Assembly: GCF_022179065.1 (NCBI RefSeq)
Contig: NZ_BPQD01000019.1
Span: forward strand, 1-62,972
Length of the DNA: 62,972 nucleotides
From: Methylobacterium adhaesivum
Lineage (GTDB): Bacteria; Pseudomonadota; Alphaproteobacteria; Rhizobiales; Beijerinckiaceae
Direction of reading: 5' to 3'
Part shown: in pieces, positions 7,312 through 20,596 of the stretch
How the letters are laid out: each line of letters starts with the position of its first letter
Numbering within the stretch: the first letter of the stretch is position 1
Made by a program: the position numbers and the translations under genes
The notes under the pieces: generated by a model
Databases searched by the model: none
What the model saw: only the letters and a program-made list of their open reading frames with translations
What the model was told of the DNA's origin: nothing

Positions 7312-9489
7312 ATGCCTTCCCGTTCGAACTCCGTCCGCTCCTCGCTCCGTTCCGGGCACGGCGCCCTCGGCGCCGGCTTGCTTCTCGCTCTGGTTCCCCG
7401 CTTCGCCACGGCGCAGGACTCCGCCGTCACCCTCGAGACCCTGTCGGTGGCGGGCTCCGGCGTCGCGCCCGTCGGCCTCAACCTGCGCACCGTGGATCGC
7501 GGCGCCAGCCGCCTCGGTCTCACCCCCCTGGAGACGCCGGCCAGCGTCGACGTGATCGCGGGCGAGACGGCGCGCCGGCGTGGGCAGAACACCGTCGTCG
7601 AGGCCGTGACCGAGAACGCCACGGGCATCACCACCGTGGCGTCCCCCGGCAACGGCAACGGCGCCTTTACGGCGCGCGGCTTCGCCGGCCCGAACTCGAT
7701 CCAGCAGCTCTACGACGGCACCCGCCTCTATGTCGGCGCCGGCACCGTCACCTTCCCGTTCGACACCTGGAACGTCGAGCGCATCGAGGTTCTGCGCGGT
7801 CCGGCGTCGGTGCTCTATGGGGACGGGGCCATCGGCGGCGTCGTCAACGTGGTGACGAAGAAGCCGGTCTTCACGCCCATCAACGAGGCCCGCGCGGCTC
7901 TAGGCTCGGACGGCCTCGCCCGCCTCGCCCTCGATTCCGGCGGCCCCATCGGCGAGGCCCTGGCCTATCGGTTCAACATCAGCGGCAACCGCTCCAGCGG
8001 GTGGATGCAGCCCGAGGGCGATTTCCGCAATCTCGCGGTCTCCGGCGCCCTGACCCTGCAGGCGACCCCCGACCTCGCCTTCACCCTGAGCCACGACCTC
8101 GGCTACCAGGAGCCCGCCCGCTACTGGGGCACGCCGCTGGTCGATGGGCGCATCCTCGAATCCATCCGGTTCAACAATTACAACGTCCGCGACGCGAAGA
8201 TCGTCTGGACGGACAACTGGACCCAGCTCAAGACCGAGTGGAATCCCAGCGCCGACATCACCGTGCGCAACACCGCCTATCGGCTCCAGAGCCGGCGCCA
8301 GTGGCTCGACGTCGAGCAATACGCCTTCAACCGCTCCACCGGCCGCATCGACCGCTCGGATTACATTGAGATCTACCACCAGCAGGAGCAGGTCGGGAAC
8401 CGCCTCGACGCCACGGTCCGGGGCAGCGTGTTCGGGTTCCGCAACGAGTTTCTGGCCGGGTTCGACGTGAACCACATCGCCTTCCGGCACACCAATAACT
8501 TCTCGTCCGAGGGCGCGAATCTCGTCACCAGCGTCGATCCGTTCGTCTACGATCCCGGCCTGTTCCCCGCCAACGGCCGCGCCTCCCCGGCCTATGCGAC
8601 GAGCACCAACCAGGCCTCGGTCTTCGCCGAGAACCGCCTGATCCTGACCGATCAGCTCTCCCTGCTCACGGGCGCGCGCTTCGACGCCCCGACCCTGAAC
8701 CGGCGCAACCTCGTCACCGGCGCCACCTTCGACCGGGATTTCCAGGCCCTGAGCTACCGTTTCGGCGCCGTCTACGCCCCGAATCCGGACCTGTCGCTCT
8801 ACGCGCAATACGCCACCGCCACCGATCCGGTGGGGAGCCTCATCACCCTGTCGCAGAGCCTGGCGAACTTCCGGTTGTCCACCGGCGAGCAGGTCGAAAT
8901 CGGCGCCAAGGGCATCGCCTTCGGGGGGCTCGCCGAGTGGACGCTCGCCGGATACCGCATCGTCAAGGACAACCTCATCTCGACAGTGCCCGGCCAGCCC
9001 ACCGTCTCGACGCAGGTCGGGCGGCAATCGTCGCTGGGCATCGAGGCCGCAATCTCCCTGCACCTGTTCGAGGCCTGGCGGGTCGATGCCAACGTCGCCC
9101 TGCTGCATGCGCAATACGACGACTTCAATCAGACCGTCGCGGGAGCGGTGGTGTCCTATGCCGGGCGCCAACCCATGGACGTGCCCGAGCGCGTGGCCAA
9201 TCTCTGGGTGAACTGGACCTTCGCTCCCGCGTGGGAGGCCCGCATCGGCGTGCAATATGTCGGCGAGACCTTCAGCGACTTCGGCAACACCGCCCGGCGA
9301 CCCGACTACACCCTGCTCAATGCCGGGCTCGACTATCAGGTGGGGCCCGCCTCGCGCCTGTCGCTGCGTGCTTACAACCTCGCCGACACGGTCTATGCCA
9401 TCAGCGGCAATGCCGTGAACGGGGTCGGCACCAACTGGCTGCTCGGCCGGCCGCGCTCATTCGAGGTCGCCTACGCTGTGAGCTTCTGA
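7312..9489 (+). CDS. TonB-dependent outer-membrane receptor
   Basis: The 725-residue receptor has a signal peptide (LGAGLLLALVPRFATAQ, cleavage near residue 38) and a plug domain with the typical NVERIEVLRGPASVLYGDG and GGVVNVVTKKP blocks. A 22-strand-type barrel follows, ending in a C-terminal aromatic residue (VAYAVSF). By sequence it resembles siderophore receptors. Its leader, however, carries a cobalamin riboswitch and a Zur-like palindrome, so the ligand may be a cobamide, a zinc or cobalt chelate, or a siderophore. ATG 7312 was chosen because it gives a normal signal peptide. The PepSY gene follows after 4 bases. Confidence 0.9.
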   Translation: MPSRSNSVRSSLRSGHGALGAGLLLALVPRFATAQDSAVTLETLSVAGSGVAPVGLNLRTVDRGASRLGLTPLETPASVDVIAGETARRRGQNTVVEAVTENATGITTVASPGNGNGAFTARGFAGPNSIQQLYDGTRLYVGAGTVTFPFDTWNVERIEVLRGPASVLYGDGAIGGVVNVVTKKPVFTPINEARAALGSDGLARLALDSGGPIGEALAYRFNISGNRSSGWMQPEGDFRNLAVSGALTLQATPDLAFTLSHDLGYQEPARYWGTPLVDGRILESIRFNNYNVRDAKIVWTDNWTQLKTEWNPSADITVRNTAYRLQSRRQWLDVEQYAFNRSTGRIDRSDYIEIYHQQEQVGNRLDATVRGSVFGFRNEFLAGFDVNHIAFRHTNNFSSEGANLVTSVDPFVYDPGLFPANGRASPAYATSTNQASVFAENRLILTDQLSLLTGARFDAPTLNRRNLVTGATFDRDFQALSYRFGAVYAPNPDLSLYAQYATATDPVGSLITLSQSLANFRLSTGEQVEIGAKGIAFGGLAEWTLAGYRIVKDNLISTVPGQPTVSTQVGRQSSLGIEAAISLHLFEAWRVDANVALLHAQYDDFNQTVAGAVVSYAGRQPMDVPERVANLWVNWTFAPAWEARIGVQYVGETFSDFGNTARRPDYTLLNAGLDYQVGPASRLSLRAYNLADTVYAISGNAVNGVGTNWLLGRPRSFEVAYAVSF

Positions 9490-9493
9490 CGGC

Positions 9494-13397
<3,904 letters not shown>

Positions 13398-13563
13398 TCA
13401 CGTGATCCTTCGTGCCCCGGCTCGAGCCATGGACACGCCTGCGGTGGGGCATGCACCCGATATAGGCGCTTTGCCTTGAGAATGCATTGCTTTCCCTGGC
13501 CCGGACGGGAGCGCGGCGGCGTCCGTCCACGGTCGCGTGCAGCGATTGAGTCCGCGTGTCGAT

Positions 13564-14208
13564 TCAATCCTGCAGGAAGGGATTGGACAGGCGTTCCTCG
13601 CCGAGCGTGCTCGTCGGGCCATGGCCGGGGATGAAGGCGATGTCGTCGCCGAGCGGCAGCACCTTCTCCTTGATGGCACGGATGAGCTGGTCGTGGTTGC
13701 CGCCCGGCAGGTCCGTGCGGCCCACGGAGCCCTTGAACACCACGTCGCCCACGAGGGCGAAGCGCGCGTCCCGGCTCACGAACACCACGCTGCCCGGCGA
13801 GTGGCCGGGCGCATGGAGGATGTCGAAGGCGAGATCCCCCACCGTGACGGCGTCGCCCTCCACGAGCCAGCGGTCGGGCGTCACCGCTCGCGCCCCGTCG
13901 AGGCCGTAATTGGCCCCCGTCTCCGGCAGGCTGTCGAGGAGGTAGCGGTCGGCCTCGTGCGGACCCTCGATCGGGACGCCGAGACGTTCGCGCAGTTCAT
14001 CCGCCCCCCCGGCATGATCGATATGCCCGTGGGTGAGCAGGATCTTCTCGATGGTGATGCCCTGCGCCTGGATCGCCGCCTCGATCCGGTCGAGGTCGCC
14101 GCCCGGGTCGACAACGGCGCCGACCTTGGTCTCGTCGGACCAGATCAGGGTGCAATTCTGCTGGAAGGGGGTCACCGGAATGATTCCGGCGCGGGGCGTG
14201 CCTGACAT
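13564..14208 (-). CDS. Glyoxalase II-like metallo-beta-lactamase-fold hydrolase (YcbL type)
   Basis: The 214-residue protein starts GIIPVTPFQQNCTLIWSDET, the signature of the YcbL/short glyoxalase II group. The metal-binding motif is LLTHGHIDHAGG. Further ligands lie in HAPGHSPGS, VGDVVFKGSVGRTDLPGG and the C-terminal IPGHGPTSTLGEE. Members hydrolyse S-lactoylglutathione or related thioesters in the cytoplasm. The ATG at 14206-14208 was chosen over longer frames that read into the adjacent tandem repeat. It is divergent from ubiB. Confidence 0.9.
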   Translation of the reverse strand: MSGTPRAGIIPVTPFQQNCTLIWSDETKVGAVVDPGGDLDRIEAAIQAQGITIEKILLTHGHIDHAGGADELRERLGVPIEGPHEADRYLLDSLPETGANYGLDGARAVTPDRWLVEGDAVTVGDLAFDILHAPGHSPGSVVFVSRDARFALVGDVVFKGSVGRTDLPGGNHDQLIRAIKEKVLPLGDDIAFIPGHGPTSTLGEERLSNPFLQD

Positions 14209-14223
14209 CGCTGTTCTCGTGGC

Positions 14224-14357
14224 ATGCGCCCGGAGGGCGCGGGTCTGATGAATGCGCCCGGAGGGCGCGGGTCTGATGAATGCGCCCGGAGGGCGCGGGT
14301 CTGATGAATGCGCCCGGAGGGCGCGGGTCTCGTGCGTGCGCCCCCCGAGGGCGCGGG
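14224..14357. repeat. 28-bp tandem repeat with hairpin cores
   Basis: Three exact copies of a 28-bp unit start at 14224, 14252 and 14280. A fourth copy (14308) has a changed end, and a degenerate partial fifth runs to about 14357. Each unit contains GCGCCCGGAGGGCGC, a 6-bp stem with a 3-base loop. The period is not a multiple of three, so a coding role is unlikely. The array occupies most of the divergent interval between the hydrolase and ubiB. No unique spacers separate the copies, so it is not CRISPR. The rest of the interval (14358-14527) shows nothing else I can name. Confidence 0.9.
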
Positions 14358-14527
14358 AAGCGCCGTGTCTAGCGCGAGACGGCGTAGGGTGCGAATCCGC
14401 CGCGTCGTCCGGGGCTCCTCCGTCAAACTTCGGCCTCGCCGTGGGACTACCCGAACCGGATCGCGCCCGGTTTCGTTGTCGGGGCGCCACCCTCCCCTTA
14501 CTTTCCCCAGCCGGGTCTCACGCGCAC

Positions 14528-16162
14528 ATGCTGAAAACCGCCTTCGTCGCCGCGCGCGACCGGCAACGCCTCGGCGAGATCGCCGCCGTGCTCATCGGCT
14601 ATGGGGTCACCAAGGTCGTCGAGCGCCTCGGCATCGCCCAGGTGGCGCGCCTCGCCAAGCGGCGAACGCCCCGGGTCGACATCACCCGCCTGTCGCAGCC
14701 CCAGCGCGTGCGCCGGGCCATCGAGGCCCTGGGGCCGACCTTCGTCAAGCTCGGCCAGATCCTGGCGAGCCGGCCCGATCTCCTCACCCCGGAATGGACC
14801 GAGGAACTGGAGAAGCTCCACAGCCAGGTCTCGCCGATCCCCTGGGAGCGCATCCGGCCGCAGCTCGAGGAGGATCTGGGCGCCCCCGCCGACGAGGTCT
14901 TCGCCGAGTTCGACACGGTTCCGCTCGCCGCCGCCTCCATCGCCCAGGTCTACCGGGCGCGCCTGCATTCAGGCGAGGAGGTGGTGGTGAAGGTCCTGCG
15001 TCCCGGCCTGCGCAAGATCATCGAGGCGGACCTGCGTCTCCTCGGCCACGCCACCCGGATCGTCGTCACCGAGTGGCCGGAATTCGGCCGCTATCAGCCG
15101 CAGGAGCAGATGCGGCATCTTGCCAGCGGCCTCTACGGCGAGCTCGACCTCATCAACGAGGCCCGCAACTGCGAGACCATCGCGGCGATCTTCTCCGACC
15201 GCGACGACATCGTGGTGCCGAAGATCCACTGGGAATGGACCTCCGAGCGCGTCCTCGTGCAGGAATTCATCCACGGCATCCCGCCCAACGACCATCCCCG
15301 CCTCGACGCCGCCGGGATCGACAAGGTGCGCCTCGCCCAGAAGGGTACCGACGCCTTCCTGCAGATGGCCCTCATCGAAGGTGTGTTCCACGCCGATCCT
15401 CACCCGGGCAACATGCTGGTCATGTCCGGTGACCGGATCGGCTTCATCGATTTCGGCATCATCGGCCGCTTGTCGGAGCGCCGGCGCAACCAGCTCCTCA
15501 TGCTCATCGGCTCCATGCTCAAGGAGGATGCCGACGGGCTCATGGCCGTGCTCCTCGACTGGACCGGATCGAGCAACCCCGATCTCACCAAGCTCGAAGC
15601 CTCGTCTCAGGCCTTCATCGCCCGCCACACCGGCGCGACCCTCGATTTCGGGGCGCTGCTCACGGACTTCATGACCATGGCCCGCGAGAACGATCTCGCC
15701 ATGCCCACCGACCTCGCGATCCTGTTCAAGGGACTGGTGACGGCCGACGGGGTGATGCGCCAGCTCGACCCGAACTTCGACCTGTTCTCGGCCGCCGGCC
15801 CCACGGTGAAGCGCAAGCTCGCCTCGCAGTTCTCCATCAAGGGCCTGACCCGCAAGGTCGAGGCCGTGGGCGCGGGTCTGTTCGGCGCGGCTTCCGAACT
15901 GCCGACCCTCATCCACCTCATGCTGGTGCGGCTGAAGCAGGGTCGCGTCACCGTCGAGATCGAACTCAAGGGCATCGAGAAGCTCACCCGCGGCATCGAG
16001 CGGGCCGCCGCCCGCATCGCCGTGGCCCTCATCGTCGCGGCCTTCGCGACGCAGCTGGCGCCGCGCTTCATGGATCTCGGCACTCCGGCCTTCATCACCG
16101 TGGGGGCGATGGTGTGCGTGATCGGGATCGGCTGGCTCGTGCTCCTCGGGCGCAACAAGTAA
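14528..16162 (+). CDS. ubiB: UbiB/ABC1-family atypical kinase
   Basis: The 544-residue protein belongs to the ABC1/ADCK family required for ubiquinone biosynthesis. The family KxGQ motif appears in PTFVKLGQILASRPDLL. The Ala-rich nucleotide loop is AAASIAQVYRARL, the ATP-site Lys lies in EEVVVKVLRPG, and the metal-binding region contains HADPHPGNMLVM and FIDFGIIGRL. Two C-terminal hydrophobic helices (IAVALIVAAFATQLA and ITVGAMVCVIGIGWLVLL) anchor it to the inner membrane. The start is the ATG at 14528; upstream frame codons belong to the tandem repeat region. It is not beside ubiE here. Confidence 0.92.
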   Translation: MLKTAFVAARDRQRLGEIAAVLIGYGVTKVVERLGIAQVARLAKRRTPRVDITRLSQPQRVRRAIEALGPTFVKLGQILASRPDLLTPEWTEELEKLHSQVSPIPWERIRPQLEEDLGAPADEVFAEFDTVPLAAASIAQVYRARLHSGEEVVVKVLRPGLRKIIEADLRLLGHATRIVVTEWPEFGRYQPQEQMRHLASGLYGELDLINEARNCETIAAIFSDRDDIVVPKIHWEWTSERVLVQEFIHGIPPNDHPRLDAAGIDKVRLAQKGTDAFLQMALIEGVFHADPHPGNMLVMSGDRIGFIDFGIIGRLSERRRNQLLMLIGSMLKEDADGLMAVLLDWTGSSNPDLTKLEASSQAFIARHTGATLDFGALLTDFMTMARENDLAMPTDLAILFKGLVTADGVMRQLDPNFDLFSAAGPTVKRKLASQFSIKGLTRKVEAVGAGLFGAASELPTLIHLMLVRLKQGRVTVEIELKGIEKLTRGIERAAARIAVALIVAAFATQLAPRFMDLGTPAFITVGAMVCVIGIGWLVLLGRNK

Positions 16163-16168
16163 AGCGCT

Positions 16169-16187
16169 CCGGCGCCTTCGACGCCGG
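16169..16187 (+). terminator. Hairpin after ubiB
   Basis: CCGGCG (16169-16174) and CGCCGG (16182-16187) form a stem seven bases after the ubiB stop. No T-run follows, so termination is only possible. Confidence 0.3.
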
Positions 16188-16289
16188 CACGCAAGCGTCA
16201 CCTTAAATCAGCCGCGTTGTGCGGCGCATCCTTGGGCTCCTCTGCGCGCCGACCGGGTGCGCCCGAAAACCCCGCTGTTGCCGGCTTTC

Positions 16290-19200
16290 ATGAACATCAT
16301 CCTGATCAAGCTGTTCGCGACGGCCCTGACCCTCAGTCAGGTCACGACGCGGCCGGATGCGGTGAAGACGCAGTTCGATCCCGTGGCGGACCGGCCCCAA
16401 GTCGTGCAGATCCTGCGCGATGGCTGCGCCCACATGCGCAAGGCCTTCGACATCGAGGACATCAACCTCGACGAACTCATCTCCACGGCGATGGAGGACC
16501 CCACCGCCATCGCGGGGGCGGGCGCGCCGAAACTCCTGCACGGCCTCGACATCGGCGAACTCAACGTGAGCTACCGCCAGTTCTGCAAGGGCGAGAACCC
16601 GGCCAATTCCCCCTTCGACGCCGGCGAGGTCATCGCCTTCTACAACAAGGCCGTCCTCGACCTGCCCTCGGCCGAGGCCCTGAAGGAGCGGAAACTCCCA
16701 GGCGCCAGCGTCATCCTCGACGGGGCGGGCAAGCGCTACGCCGAGGCGTTCGAGGCCAATGGCCGGCGCCTCAGCGTGCCCATCGCCGAGGTGCCCACGA
16801 TGGTTCAGAAGGCCTTCGTGGCGGCGGAGGACAAGCGCTTCGAGACCCATCACGGCATCGACGAGCGCGGCGTGATCCGCGCCTTCATCGGCAACCTCGC
16901 CGCGCCCGGCCGCCCGGCCGGCGGCTCGACCATCACCCAGCAGGTCGTGAAGAACCTGTCGGTGGGCGACGACGTCACCTACGAGCGCAAGATCCGCGAG
17001 ATGATCGTGGCCTCCCGCCTGGAGCGCATCCTCGCCAAGCCGCAGATCCTCGAACTCTACCTCAACGGCATCTATCTCGGACGCGGCGCCTACGGCATCG
17101 AGATGGCCGCACGCAGCTACTTCGGCAAATCGGTGGGCCAGCTCACCGTGCCCGAGGCCGCGCTCCTGGCCGGCATGCCCAAGGGGCCGAACTTCTATAG
17201 CCCGGACAAGTATCCCGACCGCGCCAGGGAACGGCGCGCCTACGTCCTCGCCCGGATGAAGGAGGAGGGCGTCATCACCGAGGCCCAGCTGACGCAGGCC
17301 GCCAACGCGCCCCTGGGGCTCGTCACCCTCGAGGCGTCGCGGCGCGATTCGGGGTTTTACTTCGTCGATCACCTCACCCGCGAGGCCCGCACCTTCGCGG
17401 GCATCGACTCCCTGACCTCGGCCTCGCACGTGGTGCGCTCCACCATCAATGCGGGCCTCCAGACCGCCACGGAAACGGCACTTCAGGACGGGCTCGCCAA
17501 TTACGAGCGCGCCACCGGGCGCCAGCGCTACGAGGGACCGGAGCTCAACCTCGCCGAGGCCGTGCGCAAGCTCGACGGTGCGGCCCCCGCCCCCGAGGGC
17601 TCGTCCCTCGCCGTGCCCCTCCTCGTTGGCGGCGAGACCAAGGCCGTTGAAGCGCCCGCGGGCACGAAGGCCGAGCGCAGGGCGGCACGGGCCGCGGCGG
17701 CGGCTGCCGCCAAAGCCACGCCCCCGAAGCCGGCGGGCCCCAAGCCCACCTGGCAGCGCGCCCTGGAGAACGCCCGCCCCGTCCTCTACGACGTGCACTG
17801 GCCGCTGGCCGTGGTGCTCGATCCCGGTCGCGGCGGCACGGCGAAGGCGGGGCTGGCCGATGGCCGCACGATCAGCCTGGAGCCCGGACCGGCGCGGGGG
17901 CGTCTCGCTCTCTACGACGTGGTGCGGGTGAAGCTGCGCGATCCCGCCGCCAAGACGCCGCGCGCCGATCTGCGGGTGCGCCCGAGCGTCCAGGGCGCGG
18001 CCCTGGTGCTGGAGAATCGCACGGGGCGCATCCTCGCCATGGCGGGCGGCTTCTCCTACCCGTTGAGCCAGCTCAACCGGGTGACCCAGACCGTGCGCCA
18101 GCCGGGCTCGACCCTGAAGCCCGTGACGTATCTCGCCGCCCTCAACGCGGGCCTGCAGCCCAACACCCTGGTGATGGATGCCGCCGTTACCCTGCCGCCC
18201 ATCGGCGGCGTCGGCGATTCCTGGTCGCCGAAGAACTACGACGGCGGCGGGGCCGGGGCCACGACCCTGCGGCGTGGCCTAGAATTCTCGAAGAACCTCG
18301 TCACGGCGCGCCTGCTCCAGGGCGGTATCGCGGACAAGGCGCCCGCGAGCCTGCAGAAGGTCTGCGATCTCGCTCTCGAAGCCCAGCTCTACGCCGAGTG
18401 CGAGCGCTACTATCCGTTCGTGCTTGGCGCCCAGCCCGTGCGAATGGTGGATCTCGCCGCGTTCTACGCCGCCATCGCCAACGAAGGCGCCCGGCCCGCC
18501 CCCTACGCCCTCGAATCGGTGGAGCGCGACGGCAAGAGCCTCTACGTCCACACCCCGCGCGAGCCCGTGCGCATCGGCTCGGCCGACCGGGTGGCGTTCT
18601 ATCAGCTGAAGACCATGCTCCAGGGCGTGACCCAGCACGGCACCGCCGCCGCGCTCAGCCGCTTCTCGTCCGCCATCGCCGGCAAGACCGGCACCTCGGA
18701 GAACGAGAACGACGCCTGGTTCGCCGGCTTCACCAACGAGATCACCATCGTGGTCTGGGTCGGCTACGACAACGCCGACGGCACCCGCAAGACCCTCGGG
18801 CGCGGCCAGACCGGCGGCCACCTCGCGGTTCCCATCGCGGGCACGATCCTCCAGGCGGCCTGGGCCAACGGCGTGCCGCGTACGAACCTCGCCCCGCCCT
18901 CGGCCGAGGCCCGGCCGTACCTCACCGACCTGCCCATCGACTCCCGCAGCGGCGAGCGGGTCTCGGGCGGCGGCGTCCTCGAGCATTTCCGCCTCGCCAA
19001 CGGGCGCGTGGCCGACACCCAGTACAAGCTCCTCCCCCGCGAGACCCGGACCGCCCTGCGCCCCGATGCGGAGGACGGCGACCTCGGCGGCGCGGAAGAC
19101 GGGGCGGATGTGGCCGGCGACCTCTTCGGCAATCGGCCGAGCCGGGGCACGGAACGCGACTTCCTCGACCCGTTCGGCGAGGAACGGAGCCGCGCCCCGA

Positions 19201-19334
19201 GCCGCCGGGCCCAGCGCGATCCCGATCCGATCTGGCCCGGCACCCAGCGCTCGCCCTTCGGCGATGACGAAGCCTATGCCCGCCCGCGCCGCCGCGATCC
19301 CGACTACCTGTTCGGCGACGACCCGCGCTACTGA
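16290..19334 (+). CDS. Class A penicillin-binding protein (bifunctional transglycosylase/transpeptidase)
   Basis: This 1014-residue peptidoglycan synthase has a short N-terminal hydrophobic segment and an unusual spacer of about 160 residues before the GT51 glycosyltransferase domain (AAEDKRFETHHGIDERG, GGSTITQQVVKNL). The transpeptidase domain shows GSTLKP with the active Ser near residue 607, SKN, and AGKTGTSENE. An Ala/Lys-rich linker interrupts the region between the two domains. The last 90 residues are an acidic then Arg/Asp-rich tail (RRRDPDYLFGDDPRY). A GTG at 16257 would add 11 residues. It probably works in wall growth. Confidence 0.93.
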   Translation: MNIILIKLFATALTLSQVTTRPDAVKTQFDPVADRPQVVQILRDGCAHMRKAFDIEDINLDELISTAMEDPTAIAGAGAPKLLHGLDIGELNVSYRQFCKGENPANSPFDAGEVIAFYNKAVLDLPSAEALKERKLPGASVILDGAGKRYAEAFEANGRRLSVPIAEVPTMVQKAFVAAEDKRFETHHGIDERGVIRAFIGNLAAPGRPAGGSTITQQVVKNLSVGDDVTYERKIREMIVASRLERILAKPQILELYLNGIYLGRGAYGIEMAARSYFGKSVGQLTVPEAALLAGMPKGPNFYSPDKYPDRARERRAYVLARMKEEGVITEAQLTQAANAPLGLVTLEASRRDSGFYFVDHLTREARTFAGIDSLTSASHVVRSTINAGLQTATETALQDGLANYERATGRQRYEGPELNLAEAVRKLDGAAPAPEGSSLAVPLLVGGETKAVEAPAGTKAERRAARAAAAAAAKATPPKPAGPKPTWQRALENARPVLYDVHWPLAVVLDPGRGGTAKAGLADGRTISLEPGPARGRLALYDVVRVKLRDPAAKTPRADLRVRPSVQGAALVLENRTGRILAMAGGFSYPLSQLNRVTQTVRQPGSTLKPVTYLAALNAGLQPNTLVMDAAVTLPPIGGVGDSWSPKNYDGGGAGATTLRRGLEFSKNLVTARLLQGGIADKAPASLQKVCDLALEAQLYAECERYYPFVLGAQPVRMVDLAAFYAAIANEGARPAPYALESVERDGKSLYVHTPREPVRIGSADRVAFYQLKTMLQGVTQHGTAAALSRFSSAIAGKTGTSENENDAWFAGFTNEITIVVWVGYDNADGTRKTLGRGQTGGHLAVPIAGTILQAAWANGVPRTNLAPPSAEARPYLTDLPIDSRSGERVSGGGVLEHFRLANGRVADTQYKLLPRETRTALRPDAEDGDLGGAEDGADVAGDLFGNRPSRGTERDFLDPFGEERSRAPSRRAQRDPDPIWPGTQRSPFGDDEAYARPRRRDPDYLFGDDPRY

Positions 19335-19477
19335 ACCGGCCGTCCGACCTGCACCCCTCCCCCCGGGAAGGCGCGGATCCCTGCGCGCGCCCCCCGATCG
19401 CGGTTCCCGCATCGCGCCGGGATCCGGTTCTCCCCTGGGGGGCGGAGCGATGCCCGCTTCCCCGACCAAAGGCTCCG

Positions 19478-20530
19478 ATGTCGATGCTCCTTCCCGCGCC
19501 CCTTCGCCTTGCCGCCCTTCTTGCCCTCACCCTGCCCGTACACGCGCAGGAAGGCATGAAGCAGCAGCCCGCGACCCCCGAGCGGATCAAGGACGTGCCC
19601 TCCATCGAGGCCGTGGGTCTCGCCGGCCTCAAGCCCGGCACCATCCTGTTCACGGATCACCGCGACGAACCGGCCAAGCCCGAGAACGGCCTCGTGCCCT
19701 ACCTCGACTGGGGCCGGGTCCGCCCGGCCGAGCGGGCGGCCCTCGCCCCCTACCCCACCTACGCCGAGCCCGATTACATGCAGACCCTCAACGGCGTGAC
19801 GAAGCGCCGGCACGAGACCTTGAAGGTCTACGTGGCGCAGGGGCGCTTCGTGGTGCCGAAGCCCGCCGAATCCATCGATCTGGCGTCCTACGCCACCCTC
19901 GGCTTCGTGGCGAAGATGGATCCGGTCATTAAGCACAAGACCCTGAACCCGGCCGACGTGACGCCGACGAAGGATCCGGCCGCCGCCTTCGCCAAGCGCC
20001 CCGACCGGCCCTGGTGCGACGCCGGCACCACCTGCATCGAGTCGCGCTACGACCTCGAGGGCAAGCTGCCGCTGGGCGTGAAGCTCGCCAACAAGCTCGA
20101 GGACGGCGCATCGAAGAAGATCGCCGAGTTCGTCTCTTTCCAGAGCGAGCTGCGCACGCTTCCCCCCGCCGAGACTGCCGCCCTGGCGGCGCTCACGAAG
20201 ATCGATGCGCCGGTGACGGGCGGCCTCGAACAGACGATCTTCTGGGTCAACCAGATCCTGCGCTTCGGCAAGTTCCTCGCCGTGTTCCAGCCGATGCCGG
20301 GGGACCCGGGAAAGACCGTGGTCACCACCTACATGGCGCTCGCCATCAAGGCCGATGTCCTCGACCGCAAGCAGGAATATGCCCGCGTGCCCGTGCTCAG
20401 GAACCTGCTGCCGGCCCAGGTGCTCATGGGCAACTCGTCGTTCAACACCGGGACCTCGATCAGCGCCGGCCTACCGACCTACGCCCGCAACCGCATGGCC
20501 GCCTTCGCGGACGCCCTCGCCAAGAACTGA
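19478..20530 (+). CDS. Secreted protein of unknown function
   Basis: The 350-residue protein has a clear signal peptide (LRLAALLALTLPVHAQ, cleavage near residue 23). The mature part is soluble, with one Cys pair (CDAGTTC) that may form a disulfide. The later half is rich in alpha and beta propensity without a motif I recognise. It lies about 140 bases after the class A PBP on the same strand, which hints at an envelope role but proves nothing. An A+T-rich stretch with a weak AACC-TCA-GGTT repeat and six T residues follows the stop (20534-20557). Confidence 0.75.
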   Translation: MSMLLPAPLRLAALLALTLPVHAQEGMKQQPATPERIKDVPSIEAVGLAGLKPGTILFTDHRDEPAKPENGLVPYLDWGRVRPAERAALAPYPTYAEPDYMQTLNGVTKRRHETLKVYVAQGRFVVPKPAESIDLASYATLGFVAKMDPVIKHKTLNPADVTPTKDPAAAFAKRPDRPWCDAGTTCIESRYDLEGKLPLGVKLANKLEDGASKKIAEFVSFQSELRTLPPAETAALAALTKIDAPVTGGLEQTIFWVNQILRFGKFLAVFQPMPGDPGKTVVTTYMALAIKADVLDRKQEYARVPVLRNLLPAQVLMGNSSFNTGTSISAGLPTYARNRMAAFADALAKN

Positions 20531-20596
20531 AATTAACCTCAGGTTGATTTTTTGCCTCTCGTTCGCGATCTTGCGTGCGAGCGGGAGACAAGAATC

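Noticed and set aside
14224-14357. Possible CRISPR array
   Set aside because: Copies are directly adjacent with no unique spacers and no cas genes nearby.
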